56,679 nucleotides of DNA from an uncultured Treponema sp. GTDB lineage: Bacteria; Spirochaetota; Spirochaetia; Treponematales; Treponemataceae. Below are positions 40,280-50,111 of this stretch, one piece after another. The stretch covers positions 1 through 56,679 of the forward strand of contig CALCRU010000004.1 of NCBI GenBank assembly GCA_937894335.1, given 5' to 3'. The notes below the pieces were generated by a model, which saw only the letters and a program-made list of their open reading frames with translations, had not been told where the DNA came from and did not search any database. The stretch's first letter is position 1. Each line of letters starts with the position of its first letter. Position numbers and translations under genes: made by a program.

Positions 40280-42712
40280 CTATCGCTCTAGGCTTGGAGT
40301 CCAGTATTCCTGGTTGTAGATGTCGGTAAACCTATACGCAAGTTTTAGTTTTCCGCTTCCCACATCCACATTGCTGATTACGGGTTTTCCCTTTATGGTC
40401 ATGGTTTCGCCCAAATAGTAGCTGTCCTGATAGGCTCCGCTGTACGAGTAATAGTCGCAAAGGAAGTCAATCTTGTCTCCGTCAGAAAGTTCTATAAGAT
40501 TCTTTGCAACCGTAAGCGTTGACTTTTCTTCATAGTCTGCCTGAGCGCCTGCAATGTATCCTCTTGGATTTTCGCTGTCAAACACAAGCCACAGGTTTAC
40601 CCTTGTACCGTTAAGAAGTGCTGGAACCCTGCCTGTTATGGTGTAGTGATCCCCTACTTCGGTAGTGTCAACATGGTAGTAGGCAACCGGCTGACCGTTA
40701 ATTCCTATCCAAGTTCTGTCGGTTTCTGCAATTAGGTCGCCATCCGGGGTAAAGTCGTACAGGTTGTCCAGACCTAAATCAATGTAGCCTTCTCCGTCAT
40801 CATAGAACATGTTTAGGTCAAGAGAATGAACCAAAGCCCACTGTTCTTCGGGAAGAGTCATTGTTGCGGAACCGTCAGAATACTCCTTCCATGCAAGATA
40901 GCTTGTGTCAAAGTGATTAAGGGCAATAAAGTCTGCCGTGTCGTTAAGAGAAAGCGCCCTGTCAGACATAAATGAAGCATTCCGTCCAGAAAGCCCCGAA
41001 ATAAGACCACTGCCCGCATTGCTAAGGAATGAGCCCAAAAGTCCGCTTATAACATCTGAACTGGAAGAAGTAGCACTTGAACCTCCCAGCATTCCAAGAA
41101 GAGAGCCCACTGGAGAAGAAGAACCACCTGCTGCAACCTGACCGCTTACTTCAAGGCTTGCAAACTGTCTTATGGCAGTAGCGTAGTCATCATCCATTCC
41201 AATGTCGTCATAAGTGTCGCATATTTCGTCAACATAAGACGCCCTCTGATAAGGGAAGTAAATTGAAACTCCGTAAGCGTCTGTCATGTTTGTAGAAGTC
41301 TTGTTGTACTTAACCGCACCCTGAAGAGCCTTTGCCAAAGACTGAGCCTCGCTTGTATTTACATTTTTGCAAAGGTCAACCAAGTCAACCTGATCAATGC
41401 GTGAACTTGAGGCAAATTCCCTTGTAGTGTAACGGGCATCAGAAACTGTCTGATATTCCTTGTGGGAAATAAGATTTGAAAGAGACTTAGAGAATGAAGA
41501 CAGTTCGCTAGGAACAGTGTTTGCAAATTCCGCCAAATCTATTAGAGAAAGCGTTGTCTGCTGTCCGCGACACTGCTGGGCGCACATGGCAACAAAGTCG
41601 TCAACAATGTTTTTTCCAATATCTAGAGTAGACATGGAAGTGTTTGCGCCAAATTTTGTAAGCCAGTTGGTATAGTACCAGCCAATTCCCGGCTCTGTTT
41701 CTTCGGATGCAATCATGTAGTCGGCATAGTCGTTAAGCATGAGTGCTGTTTCTGCAGTGGCCATAAGACATGCGTCAAAACCTATAAAGTCAAATTTTAC
41801 TCCGCCAGCCTTAAGGGCCTTGTTAATTCCTGCAAGATTCATTGAACCGTTGCGCTGGAATTTTTCATCGTAGCCGTAGCCGCTTACAGAACCTCCACCG
41901 TGATCCCAGAAAATCAGCTCGTTGCGGTTTGCAGGATAATTTTTTGAAGCCCACTTGATGAATGAAGAAAGTGTATTGGGGTCAGTCATTGCCTTTGCGC
42001 CGTCGCTTTTTACAAGACATTCCAGTCCACCCTTTGTAACTCGGTAAATCTGATTGGTACTGTTGCTTATTGCGCTGTTCTGCCACTGGCTGCATCCGCC
42101 TGTATAGACTATGATGTTTATGTTGCCCAGATCAGCAGAAGCCATTTCCTTAAGGTCGTTTGTCGCCATGCCATACTTTGATTCCAAATCAGTTCCACAC
42201 ATGTAGACCATAATGGTAACGGTGTCTTTTCCGTTGCCCACAATGTTCGTCCTCTTTGCCCTTGAGCCTGATGCAACCGAAGTGTCCACCCTTGAGTAGG
42301 AAGTTGACGCTCCACCACCAGAAGATGCGGAACTAAGCATTGACTCTCCGCCTCCTGTAAGTCCGCCTAAAAGTCCGCTAATCAAAGAACCGCTTGCGCT
42401 CTGGCTTGTAGCAGAAGACGCTGAAGAAGAACCTGCATCAGAAGAAGCCCCACCCCTTCCGAAGATAAAGTAAAGGACAAGAATAATAAGAATTACAGGC
42501 AGACTGATTCCGCCGCCACGGGTAACTGCACGGCCTATTCCGCCACTAGAAGAAGAACTTCCTCCAGACTGACCACCGCTCTGTCCCGTGCGTCCCGAAT
42601 ATCCGTTTGAAGAACCTACCGGCCCTGTTCCAAGACCGTCACCTCTTTTGTGTACGCCAGTACTGCTGTCTGTTGTGTATTTCTCTCTACCTCGAGGTCG
42701 CTTTTGATCCAT
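40280..42712 (-). CDS. Membrane-anchored clostripain-family (C11) cysteine peptidase
   Basis: 810 aa from the ATG at 42712, with an AAGGAG ribosome-binding site; an earlier in-frame start at 42742 lacks one. Order: a basic Gly/Ser-rich tail (~1-68), one membrane helix (~70-85), a Ser/Gly linker to ~155, the C11 peptidase domain with catalytic His271 (W-D-H-G-G-G) and Cys315 (F-D-A-C-L-M), then ~350 C-terminal residues of beta-rich sequence. The positive tail before the helix implies an outside-facing protease, so it acts in the periplasm. C11 enzymes cut after Arg or Lys. Its only close same-strand neighbour is the Nif11-like peptide gene downstream. Confidence 0.85.
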   Translation of the reverse strand: MDQKRPRGREKYTTDSSTGVHKRGDGLGTGPVGSSNGYSGRTGQSGGQSGGSSSSSGGIGRAVTRGGGISLPVILIILVLYFIFGRGGASSDAGSSSASSATSQSASGSLISGLLGGLTGGGESMLSSASSGGGASTSYSRVDTSVASGSRAKRTNIVGNGKDTVTIMVYMCGTDLESKYGMATNDLKEMASADLGNINIIVYTGGCSQWQNSAISNSTNQIYRVTKGGLECLVKSDGAKAMTDPNTLSSFIKWASKNYPANRNELIFWDHGGGSVSGYGYDEKFQRNGSMNLAGINKALKAGGVKFDFIGFDACLMATAETALMLNDYADYMIASEETEPGIGWYYTNWLTKFGANTSMSTLDIGKNIVDDFVAMCAQQCRGQQTTLSLIDLAEFANTVPSELSSFSKSLSNLISHKEYQTVSDARYTTREFASSSRIDQVDLVDLCKNVNTSEAQSLAKALQGAVKYNKTSTNMTDAYGVSIYFPYQRASYVDEICDTYDDIGMDDDYATAIRQFASLEVSGQVAAGGSSSPVGSLLGMLGGSSATSSSSDVISGLLGSFLSNAGSGLISGLSGRNASFMSDRALSLNDTADFIALNHFDTSYLAWKEYSDGSATMTLPEEQWALVHSLDLNMFYDDGEGYIDLGLDNLYDFTPDGDLIAETDRTWIGINGQPVAYYHVDTTEVGDHYTITGRVPALLNGTRVNLWLVFDSENPRGYIAGAQADYEEKSTLTVAKNLIELSDGDKIDFLCDYYSYSGAYQDSYYLGETMTIKGKPVISNVDVGSGKLKLAYRFTDIYNQEYWTPSLER

Positions 42713-42827
42713 AAATGACTCCTTAGTTTTGCAACACATCATTTTATCACATTGTAAAAAAGTATTGCAAGCGTACTATTAGACATTATCCATTAAAAGT
42801 GGTATGTTATGTAGAAGGTCCTAGAAT

Positions 42828-45263
42828 ATGGAGTTTTTACGGCAGCACCAACTCAACTTCATGCTGGTTTTTATCGGCATTTGCGGCATATTAATTTTAT
42901 TTACGCTCATTACAAAAATCATTTCGCCAAAAAGAAAGTTCTGTATGGTTCTTATGGAGGCCGCCGCCATGCTTCTTCTGACTGCAGACCGATTCGCTTA
43001 CATATACCGAGGAGACATAAGCACCCTAGGCTTTTATATGGTAAGGATTTCAAACTTTCTTGTCTTTTCCATGTCCATTCTGTGCATTCATGCCTTCAAC
43101 CTCTACCTTGGAGACCTTTTAACCCACGAAGGCAAAATGAAAAAAGTTCCAAAGGCGCTCTACATTCCTGAAATATTTTTTATGCTGGGAGAAATTCTTG
43201 TCATAGTTTCCCAGTTCAACAACATGTACTATTACTTTGACGAAATGAACCGCTACCACAGGGGGCCCTACATCATGCTAAGTTATGTTGCCCCTATGGG
43301 AAGCCTTTTCATACAGCTTTGCGTAATTATAAAAAACTTCAAGCGACTTAGCAAACTGGTAAGCATTCCCATCATCCTGTTTACTCTGCTACCGGTTGTG
43401 GCGACGGTCATACAGATTTTTTCCTACGGAATCTCGCTTACAAACCTTACCATAACAGGTCAGACCATTGTCATTTACATCTTCACGCTCGTCACCATGA
43501 ACAACACCGTGGAAAAGGCAAACAAGCGCGAAATGGAAGTCTTAAAGGACGAGCAGAAAAATATCCAGCTCATGTTTGAACAGACAGCCATGGCTCTTGC
43601 AAGTGCAATAGATGCCAAAGACAAATACACTCACGGTCACTCAAGACGAGTTGCCGAATACTCAAGAAAAATTGCCGAACTTGCCGGAAAAACTCCCAAG
43701 GAATGCGAGGATGTCTACTTTGCAGGACTTTTGCACGATGTAGGAAAAATCGGAATCCCCGACCCCATAATCAACAAAGAAGGAAAACTTACTACGGAAG
43801 AATTTGCCGCTATAAAGCAGCATCCCGTTATAGGAAACCAAATTCTTTCACAGATTGCAAAGTCTCCCTACCTTAGCATTGGCGCCCACTACCACCACGA
43901 AAGATTTGATGGAAAGGGTTACCCAGAAGGGCTTAAAGGCGACGACATTCCCGAAATAGCACGCATCATTGCAGTTGCAGACAGTTACGATGCCATGACT
44001 TCAAAGCGAAGTTACCGAGAGCCAATTCCCCAGCAGAAAGTACGCGAAGAAATTGTAAAGGGCATAGAAACTCAGTTTGATCCTCAGTTTGCAAAAATAA
44101 TGATTCACCTTATAGACCTAGATATAGAATACAAGATGAAGGAACAGGGCGAAATAAAGGAACTTTCTGGAAAGAACGAACTCTATTGCTCAGACTACCG
44201 CTCACAAACTTCAGAAGGAATTTTTATAAACGACACTCCCACAAGGATTACCCTTCGCTTTACCACTAACATGGAAAATGCAAGCGTAAAGCACATTCCA
44301 TCCTTCATACTGTTTGATGCCTTGGACGAACGGGTACACGATGACGAAATAAAGAAAAAGGAAATGAGCTACTTTGAATACGGAGAAGTTCATTTTGACG
44401 GAAACATAAACTGCGAGGGAGCAAGAAAAATAATAACACAAACTCTGGACGAGCGTTCAAGCGATGCAGACCTCCTTAAGGAATACACTTTTGGTCTAGA
44501 CTACGACATAGAAGCAGTAAGAGTTTTTGACCACGCCCTCCTTACCATAAAGAACAAATTCAAGACCATGGTTGTTACCGTTGCTCTTCCAGACAGCATC
44601 CGTTTCCTTTATCTGGCTCTTACCGGAGAACAGTGCCACATAGACAATGTTACAATCACCAAGTCTGAAAAACCAGTAGAAGAAAGTTACATTCCCCGCA
44701 TTGCAGAAAGGGTAAGTTACATAAAAGACGCCCCAACAGGAGACATTCCAAATGTGCAGGTTGACGGATGGTGCGCAAGTTCCACACCTGGTATTCTTAT
44801 TGATGACGAACTGGAAATCTCATTCCATGCAATGACTCTTCCAACAGCTCGTCTTGTCTGGCACTGCCCCTATGTAAGCCTCTTCCATTCAGACGACGGA
44901 ATCCGTGGCGGAAAGAACTTTAAGGAATTTTCACTTCTGCGCTTTGACGGCGAAAGTTGGGAAACTGATGACAAAACAAAGACTCACATTTACGCAACCA
45001 AAAACGATCAGTTTGTAAACTGGGACACCTGGAAGGCAAAAAACAAAATAGGCATGGACTGCGTTGTATTCATCAAGCGTGACGGAAATAAAATTACAAT
45101 GTATACGGAAAACAATGGAATAGAAATGCGAAGTGTTACCACAATAAAGGAACTGGAAGAAAATGGCACAGCAGTCTATGTGGCACTTACTGGCGACCAG
45201 TGCGCCCTAACAAACATAAAAGTGCATAAAAAAAACGGAAGACCTAGGACCAACAGTTTCTGA
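42828..45263 (+). CDS. Seven-helix membrane HD-GYP protein with duplicated C-terminal domain
   Basis: 811 aa. Residues ~8-225 contain about seven membrane helices, a sensor module. Residues ~245-435 are an HD-GYP domain with L-L-H-D-V-G-K-I-G-I-P-D and F-D-G-K-G-Y-P-E-G-L, so c-di-GMP hydrolysis is expected. The last ~370 residues are beta-rich and contain what seem to be two related units, ending L-Y-L-A-L-T-G-E-Q-C-H-I-D-N and V-Y-V-A-L-T-G-D-Q-C-A-L-T-N. They resemble a jelly-roll/concanavalin-like fold, unusual on a cytoplasmic signalling enzyme. The promoter is unclear (TATGTT at 42803-42808), and the ATG has only a weak GAAGG ribosome-binding site. Confidence 0.87.
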   Translation: MEFLRQHQLNFMLVFIGICGILILFTLITKIISPKRKFCMVLMEAAAMLLLTADRFAYIYRGDISTLGFYMVRISNFLVFSMSILCIHAFNLYLGDLLTHEGKMKKVPKALYIPEIFFMLGEILVIVSQFNNMYYYFDEMNRYHRGPYIMLSYVAPMGSLFIQLCVIIKNFKRLSKLVSIPIILFTLLPVVATVIQIFSYGISLTNLTITGQTIVIYIFTLVTMNNTVEKANKREMEVLKDEQKNIQLMFEQTAMALASAIDAKDKYTHGHSRRVAEYSRKIAELAGKTPKECEDVYFAGLLHDVGKIGIPDPIINKEGKLTTEEFAAIKQHPVIGNQILSQIAKSPYLSIGAHYHHERFDGKGYPEGLKGDDIPEIARIIAVADSYDAMTSKRSYREPIPQQKVREEIVKGIETQFDPQFAKIMIHLIDLDIEYKMKEQGEIKELSGKNELYCSDYRSQTSEGIFINDTPTRITLRFTTNMENASVKHIPSFILFDALDERVHDDEIKKKEMSYFEYGEVHFDGNINCEGARKIITQTLDERSSDADLLKEYTFGLDYDIEAVRVFDHALLTIKNKFKTMVVTVALPDSIRFLYLALTGEQCHIDNVTITKSEKPVEESYIPRIAERVSYIKDAPTGDIPNVQVDGWCASSTPGILIDDELEISFHAMTLPTARLVWHCPYVSLFHSDDGIRGGKNFKEFSLLRFDGESWETDDKTKTHIYATKNDQFVNWDTWKAKNKIGMDCVVFIKRDGNKITMYTENNGIEMRSVTTIKELEENGTAVYVALTGDQCALTNIKVHKKNGRPRTNSF

Positions 45264-45318
45264 CAAAACTATTTCTGCTTAGGCCTGCCGTTTACTTACT
45301 GTTTTAGTAACAGTCGGA

Positions 45319-45879
45319 TTATTTTCCCCATGTAAGGATTAAATCGTAATTGTCTTCCCTTACTTCAAAGTACTGATTGTATTCTCCGCAAGTGGGACAG
45401 TATTCGGGAGCGACAGGACCTACAACAATGTGTCCGCAAACAAGGCATTCCCAAACTTTAACGGAACCGTTCTTAAGCTGAGCCTTTGAGTCTTCATCCT
45501 TAAGCAGTGAGCGGTAGCGTTCCTCGTGTCTTTTTTCAATTTCTGCTACAGCGCGGAATTTTTTTGCAAGGTCTGCAAATCCTTCTTCCTCAGCAGTTTT
45601 TGCAAATCCAACATACATGTCCGTCCATTCATAGTTTTCACCGTCAGCGGCATTCTTCAGGTTGGTTGCAGTGTCTGCTATTCCTTCCAATTCCTTAAGC
45701 CAGATTTTTGCATGATTCTCTTCGTTAAGGGCTGTCTTTTCAAAAATCTTTGCAATCTTTTCGTTGCCTTCTTTTTGGGCAACCTGTGCAAAATAAGTGT
45801 ATTTGTTGCGAGCCTGAGATTCACCTGCAAATGCAGCCAAGAGATTCTTTTCCGTCTTTGTTCCTGAATACTTACTCAT
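45319..45879 (-). CDS. rbr: Rubrerythrin
   Basis: 186 aa. N-terminal four-helix diiron domain with the ExxH-type ligand pattern (A-F-A-G-E-S-Q-A-R-N-K-Y; E-E-N-H-A-K; E-K-R-H-E-E-R-Y) and a C-terminal rubredoxin domain with C-L-V-C-G and C-P-T-C-G iron ligands. It reduces hydrogen peroxide to water in anaerobes. A TAGGAGA ribosome-binding site precedes the ATG. It lies 45 bp downstream of the adenylate cyclase gene and may be read from the same transcript, though the upstream gap could hold its own promoter. Confidence 0.95.
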   Translation of the reverse strand: MSKYSGTKTEKNLLAAFAGESQARNKYTYFAQVAQKEGNEKIAKIFEKTALNEENHAKIWLKELEGIADTATNLKNAADGENYEWTDMYVGFAKTAEEEGFADLAKKFRAVAEIEKRHEERYRSLLKDEDSKAQLKNGSVKVWECLVCGHIVVGPVAPEYCPTCGEYNQYFEVREDNYDLILTWGK

Positions 45880-45924
45880 CGTAGTCTCCTAGTTATATGT
45901 TGTTGGTTAAACTATACCCTAACA

Positions 45925-47706
45925 TTACTTTGTTGTAAATGCTATTGCGCCGTCCCATGAAACTGGAGGATTCTTAATGAACTCTTCGCAACGAGAAAGC
46001 ATGAGTTTTGCAGCCTTGTCTCCCGGAGCCTCTGCAAGTGCCTGCTCAAAGTATTCCTTTGCAAGATTGAAAGTTCCCTGCTTGTACAGCTTAAAGCCTT
46101 TGCGGTAACAGTCACGATATGCTTCAGAAAATTCTTCCAGATTTCTGTCAACGGAATAAATTGGAACGGCTTTTGCCTTACCCTTTACCTTTACATCATC
46201 AAGCGGCCTAAAAATAAATTCATCTGCGTTAATGTCGTCCTTAACAGCCTGACTTACAAGAATCTTTGCGCCGTAGGTTTTTGTCAGTCCCTCAAGTCGC
46301 GAAGCAAGGTTTACATTGTCACCAATAACAGAATAGTCAGTCTTATCATCTGAACCGATTGAACCAACAATTACATCTCCGTAGTGAATTCCAATTCCTA
46401 TGTCGAACTTCATTCCCTCAGGAAGAATCAAATCTTCAAGGGGAACAGAAGCAAGCGCCTCGCGCATTTCGTAAGCAGCGGCAACTGCACGACGGGCATT
46501 GTCTTCATAACTGACGGGAGCGCCAAACAGAGCCATAATTGCGTCACCAATAAATTTATCAATCGTACCGCCATGCTTTTTTATGATTGTACACATGATT
46601 GTAAAGTAGCGGTTAAGGAATGCAACGATTGTTTCAGGCTTGTTGCGTTCACTTATGTTTGTAAACGATCGTATGTCGCTAAAGAGAATTGCAACATCAC
46701 GCTTTTCACCTACACCCACTTTTGTTTCCCGTTCAGCACCCTGAACAAGTTCGTCAATAATCTGCTCAGGAACAAATCGGCTAAATGCTTTTCGAATGTT
46801 GCGCTCAAACTTAAGTTTTTCCTTAAGCATGATTGCATTCTTTACAATTGCGCTGAATGTCTGTGCCGCAAAACTAAGCAGTTCAAGTTTTGCAGAAGTA
46901 AATGTTCCCGTCTTTACAACATGCAGGGTTCCCAACTGTTCACCGTCATAACTTTGGAGCAGAACACACTGATATGCCGACAGAGGAATTCCTGCAGGAT
47001 GATATTCATCAAGGGTAAAGTCGCCCAAAAAACTTTCTGGCGTAACATTTATAATGTTTGAGTCTGTAAATGTCTTTTCAAAATCCGTAGCGCAAACTTT
47101 TAAAAAGTCAGATGACTCTTCCGCTGTAAAACTTGGGGAATACACCTGCCAGGCCTCAACTCCGTCTATGGTGTTTACATAAATTGCGGCAGAAGGCACT
47201 TCCAAAGTTTTTGAAACAATAGCAAGAAAATCCTTTACAACATCTTCAAGAGAATTTAAATTCTGTACCGTAGAAAAGACTTCAGAAAACAGTCCTGTGC
47301 GCACAACATCATCTTCAATGGGAACAGCAAGTTTCTTTCCCTTAAGGGCCACAAGTTTTTCTATATCCTTGTCAAACTCAGGGTTCTCTATGTGAATAAA
47401 AAGATCGGCACCACAGTTTTTTAGTGCAGTGTTTTCAAAGTCAGTCTTGCCGGTAGAAAGAAGTGCAACCGGAATCATTCTAAACTTGTTTACATTTTTT
47501 ATAAGCCTTATAAGGTCAAGGGCATTTGGATTCTGAGATGCGGAATCAACAATGATTGCGTCGGGAGGAGTGTTGTAGGCGTTTACAAGAAATTTCATTC
47601 CCTTGGTTTCAAATTCTAATTCCACCTCAAGTTCAGCCTTTCTTACGCTATTTTTTATAAGAGTCTGTGTCGTCTGTGAAGATTCCAAAATTAAAATTTT
47701 ATTCAT
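45925..47706 (-). CDS. Class III adenylate cyclase with receiver-like, GAF and TPR regions
   Basis: 593 aa, soluble. Residues ~1-115 look like a response-regulator receiver with a degenerate acid pocket (I-L-I-L-E-S-S in place of paired Asp) but an Asp in I-I-V-D-S-A-S. Residues ~125-300 resemble a GAF domain. The cyclase domain (~335-510) has both metal Asp residues (F-S-D-I-R-S-F-T; G-D-A-I-M-A-L-F-G), the adenine-selecting Lys and Asp positions (D-K-F-I-G-D; K-T-D-Y-S-V-I-G-D) and N-L-A-S-R-L. A TPR-like tail follows. It closes the chemosensory operon and overlaps the CheW-REC gene by 8 bp, suggesting cAMP as an output. Confidence 0.88.
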   Translation of the reverse strand: MNKILILESSQTTQTLIKNSVRKAELEVELEFETKGMKFLVNAYNTPPDAIIVDSASQNPNALDLIRLIKNVNKFRMIPVALLSTGKTDFENTALKNCGADLFIHIENPEFDKDIEKLVALKGKKLAVPIEDDVVRTGLFSEVFSTVQNLNSLEDVVKDFLAIVSKTLEVPSAAIYVNTIDGVEAWQVYSPSFTAEESSDFLKVCATDFEKTFTDSNIINVTPESFLGDFTLDEYHPAGIPLSAYQCVLLQSYDGEQLGTLHVVKTGTFTSAKLELLSFAAQTFSAIVKNAIMLKEKLKFERNIRKAFSRFVPEQIIDELVQGAERETKVGVGEKRDVAILFSDIRSFTNISERNKPETIVAFLNRYFTIMCTIIKKHGGTIDKFIGDAIMALFGAPVSYEDNARRAVAAAYEMREALASVPLEDLILPEGMKFDIGIGIHYGDVIVGSIGSDDKTDYSVIGDNVNLASRLEGLTKTYGAKILVSQAVKDDINADEFIFRPLDDVKVKGKAKAVPIYSVDRNLEEFSEAYRDCYRKGFKLYKQGTFNLAKEYFEQALAEAPGDKAAKLMLSRCEEFIKNPPVSWDGAIAFTTK

Positions 47707-49279
47707 GGAGCACCTCTTGTATTTTGTGGATTAGTTTTTCACGGCTAAAGTCTGACTTTCCTACGAAGCCGTTGGTCTGCTCTATAGGAGATTCTGACAG
47801 GGCGATTATGGGAACCTTTGTATAGTTTTCCATACGGCGGACATTGTCTACAAAAATCTCACCGTTCATACGGGGCATTACATCATCGCATACAATCAGG
47901 TCAAACTGCTTTCTGCGGATTTTTTCCATTGCATCTATTCCGTCTGTTGCAAGGTCAACAAGATATCCGCTTCCCGTAAGAATTGTTTCCTGAATCTGAC
48001 GCGTCGTCTTTGAATCGTCAACAACAAGAATTTTGTTAACATGCTTCTTAGAGTAGGCTTCAAATTTCTTTACATCGTAACCCCTCAGCGAGCGGAACTT
48101 CTTCATTATCTCCGGCAGATAGAGGATTGGAACCATGTCGTACTTTTCGTCAAAGGCAACACCCTGCAGTGCAAGAAAATTTTCAAATGCTTCGGGCATA
48201 GGCTTTTTGATTATGGAAACAAATTTCTGCATTGACTCAACAATGATTCCTATATGCTGCTCCTGATAGTCCGCAAGAAGAATTGTGTCAAGAACATTTC
48301 CTTCTGCAACAGGCTGTCCCGGCAAAAGAGAAGACAGGGCGTAAACCGGTATTTCTTCCTTTTCTTCCTGAGTTCCTGTTTCATCTTCGCGAACATAAAC
48401 CACATACTTCTGGTTCTGACGCATTACATAATCCAGAGGACTTGCACAAATAACATCAAAAATAAACTGCGACGGAACAAGATATTTTTCACCGTTTGCA
48501 TAAACAAAAAACCCCTGAAGTTCCTGATGGCTTTTTAAGAAGCTGTCGTCATGCATGAGTGAAATAAACTGATCGTGAGAAAGCAGAATTGAATTCTGAA
48601 GAGTCTGCGAGTCACCCTGCAACAGTTTGTATGTATCCTTAAGGGAATGAGTGTCTCCGTCTGCAATTGCATTCTTTAAAAGCTCAATCTGATTGCTGAT
48701 GATATATGTACGGGCAATCATTTCTTCCTGAGCGTTAATAATCTGTGCCATATCGGAACTTTTTATTTTAATTATCTCGTCAGTTTTCTGTTCCGCTTCC
48801 TGCTGTTTGTGGCTTAAGAAATCCCGCTTTGCCTTTTTAAGAGAGGCCTGTCTGTTAAAATCTTCCGCACTGAACATTTCTCCAGTTACGGCCTTGTCGC
48901 AGTACAGAAGATAAAGATGAATGTCTATGTCCGAAAGTTTTTCTTCTGGCTCATCGGGGTTGGGCTTTTTAAATGCGTGAGTTTCTATAAATGTACAGCA
49001 CTCTTCAATTTTTACCGCAACCAGTTTTACCAAATCTGCAATGTTTTCTGTAAAGGTAATTTTTCCGTCATCACAAATTTCGTAAATGGAATAAAGCGCG
49101 CCACACAAACTTGCAACAGGAGTAAATTCTAGCAGAGCCGAATTGTTCTTGCACTTTAAAAGAGTCGCACTCACACCGCTTCTGGGCATGGGATCTTTCT
49201 TAAGGGCAAGGCAAATGTTTCTTGTTTCGTGGAGATATGTCTGTAAAATTTCCTGCGTAAGCTCTATGCCGCTTTCCAT
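47699..49279 (-). CDS. CheW-like/receiver hybrid (CheV-like) with long N-terminal extension
   Basis: 526 aa. The N-terminal ~250 residues are helical and unassigned; they lack an HPt histidine motif that I can recognise. Residues ~255-400 resemble a CheW coupling domain (G-F-F-V-Y-A-N-G-E-K-Y-L-V-P). Residues ~408-526 are a receiver with the acid pair (V-V-D-D-S-K-T-T), phospho-Asp in C-D-D-V-M-P and Lys in G-K-S-D-F. There is no kinase core, so it is not CheA. It probably couples the operon's receptor to a kinase encoded elsewhere and adapts through its receiver, as CheV does. It starts 3 bp after cheR. Confidence 0.8.
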   Translation of the reverse strand: MESGIELTQEILQTYLHETRNICLALKKDPMPRSGVSATLLKCKNNSALLEFTPVASLCGALYSIYEICDDGKITFTENIADLVKLVAVKIEECCTFIETHAFKKPNPDEPEEKLSDIDIHLYLLYCDKAVTGEMFSAEDFNRQASLKKAKRDFLSHKQQEAEQKTDEIIKIKSSDMAQIINAQEEMIARTYIISNQIELLKNAIADGDTHSLKDTYKLLQGDSQTLQNSILLSHDQFISLMHDDSFLKSHQELQGFFVYANGEKYLVPSQFIFDVICASPLDYVMRQNQKYVVYVREDETGTQEEKEEIPVYALSSLLPGQPVAEGNVLDTILLADYQEQHIGIIVESMQKFVSIIKKPMPEAFENFLALQGVAFDEKYDMVPILYLPEIMKKFRSLRGYDVKKFEAYSKKHVNKILVVDDSKTTRQIQETILTGSGYLVDLATDGIDAMEKIRRKQFDLIVCDDVMPRMNGEIFVDNVRRMENYTKVPIIALSESPIEQTNGFVGKSDFSREKLIHKIQEVLHE

Positions 49280-49282
49280 AAT

Positions 49283-50101
49283 TTACACCCTACTCTTTTT
49301 CCTAAAGTAAAATACTTTTCCGTCAGAAATTTTTTCAAGGTTCTTTGGAAGAATTGAAAAATCTACGGAAGCCACTTCGTTCATGGACACAAAAATATAG
49401 CCACCATCGCAAAGACATTCATCAGAAATTTTCTGAAGGATTTTATGTCTCATTTCCAAATCAAAATAGATGAACACATTGCGCAGGAAAATTATATGCT
49501 GCCCAGTTGGAAAATCCTCAAGCTTAGAAAGGTTTATCCGCCTGCATGTAATCTTTTCCTTTACTCTGTCAGTAAATTCTATGGAGCCGTTTTCCTTTTT
49601 GTACGGAGCAAGAAGATTCTGAAACAAGGCACCGTCAACACTCTTAAGGGACTTCTTTGTGTACTTGCCGCTTTCGCACTGCTTTAAAACCGCAGAATTA
49701 ATGTCGCTTGCAATGCATTCTGTTTTTATGCCCATTGAAGAGGCAAGAAGAAGCAGTGAATAAATTTCTTCGCCTGAAGAAGAAGCCGCACTCCATATTT
49801 TTACGGGACTGACTCCTGTACGCATGATTTCAGGAAGAACTTTTTCTTTAAGCAGAACAAACTGAAGTTCCTCGCGGAAGAAGTATGTTTCGTTTACAGT
49901 CGTGCTGTTTATAAGAAGTTCCCTTTCCAAAACATCAGAAAGTAGGAGGTTGTAATATGCGGAACTGTTTATGCCAAGTTCTTCAATTCTCTTTTCAAGA
50001 AAATTCTTTATGCCGGACTTATGGCTGTCACGAGGAATTATTCCGGAAGAGTCTTTTATAAACTGGATTATCCTGTCAAATTCAAAATCGTCCATTCGCA
50101 C
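49283..50101 (-). CDS. cheR: CheR chemoreceptor methyltransferase
   Basis: 272 aa with the usual two parts: an N-terminal helical domain and a SAM-binding fold. Family stretches include V-N-E-T-Y-F-F-R-E, I-W-S-A-A-S-S-S-G-E-E-I-Y-S (SAM loop) and I-I-F-L-R-N-V-F-I-Y-F. It methylates glutamates of chemoreceptors for adaptation, opposite CheB, whose gene lies 10 bp upstream in the operon. Confidence 0.95.
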   Translation of the reverse strand: MRMDDFEFDRIIQFIKDSSGIIPRDSHKSGIKNFLEKRIEELGINSSAYYNLLLSDVLERELLINSTTVNETYFFREELQFVLLKEKVLPEIMRTGVSPVKIWSAASSSGEEIYSLLLLASSMGIKTECIASDINSAVLKQCESGKYTKKSLKSVDGALFQNLLAPYKKENGSIEFTDRVKEKITCRRINLSKLEDFPTGQHIIFLRNVFIYFDLEMRHKILQKISDECLCDGGYIFVSMNEVASVDFSILPKNLEKISDGKVFYFRKKSRV

Positions 50102-50111
50102 ACTCCGTCAC

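Noticed and set aside
45233..45293. Possible hairpin terminator between the HD-GYP and rubrerythrin genes
   Set aside because: AAACGGAAGACCTA and TAGGCCTGCCGTTT pair at 12 of 14 positions, but the loop is 33 nt and includes the stop codon; too weak to call.
46384..47061. 225-codon open frame on the plus strand
   Set aside because: It lies wholly antisense to the GAF and cyclase region of the adenylate cyclase gene, is rich in Cys, Asn and Lys with no domain, and mirrors its codon pattern.
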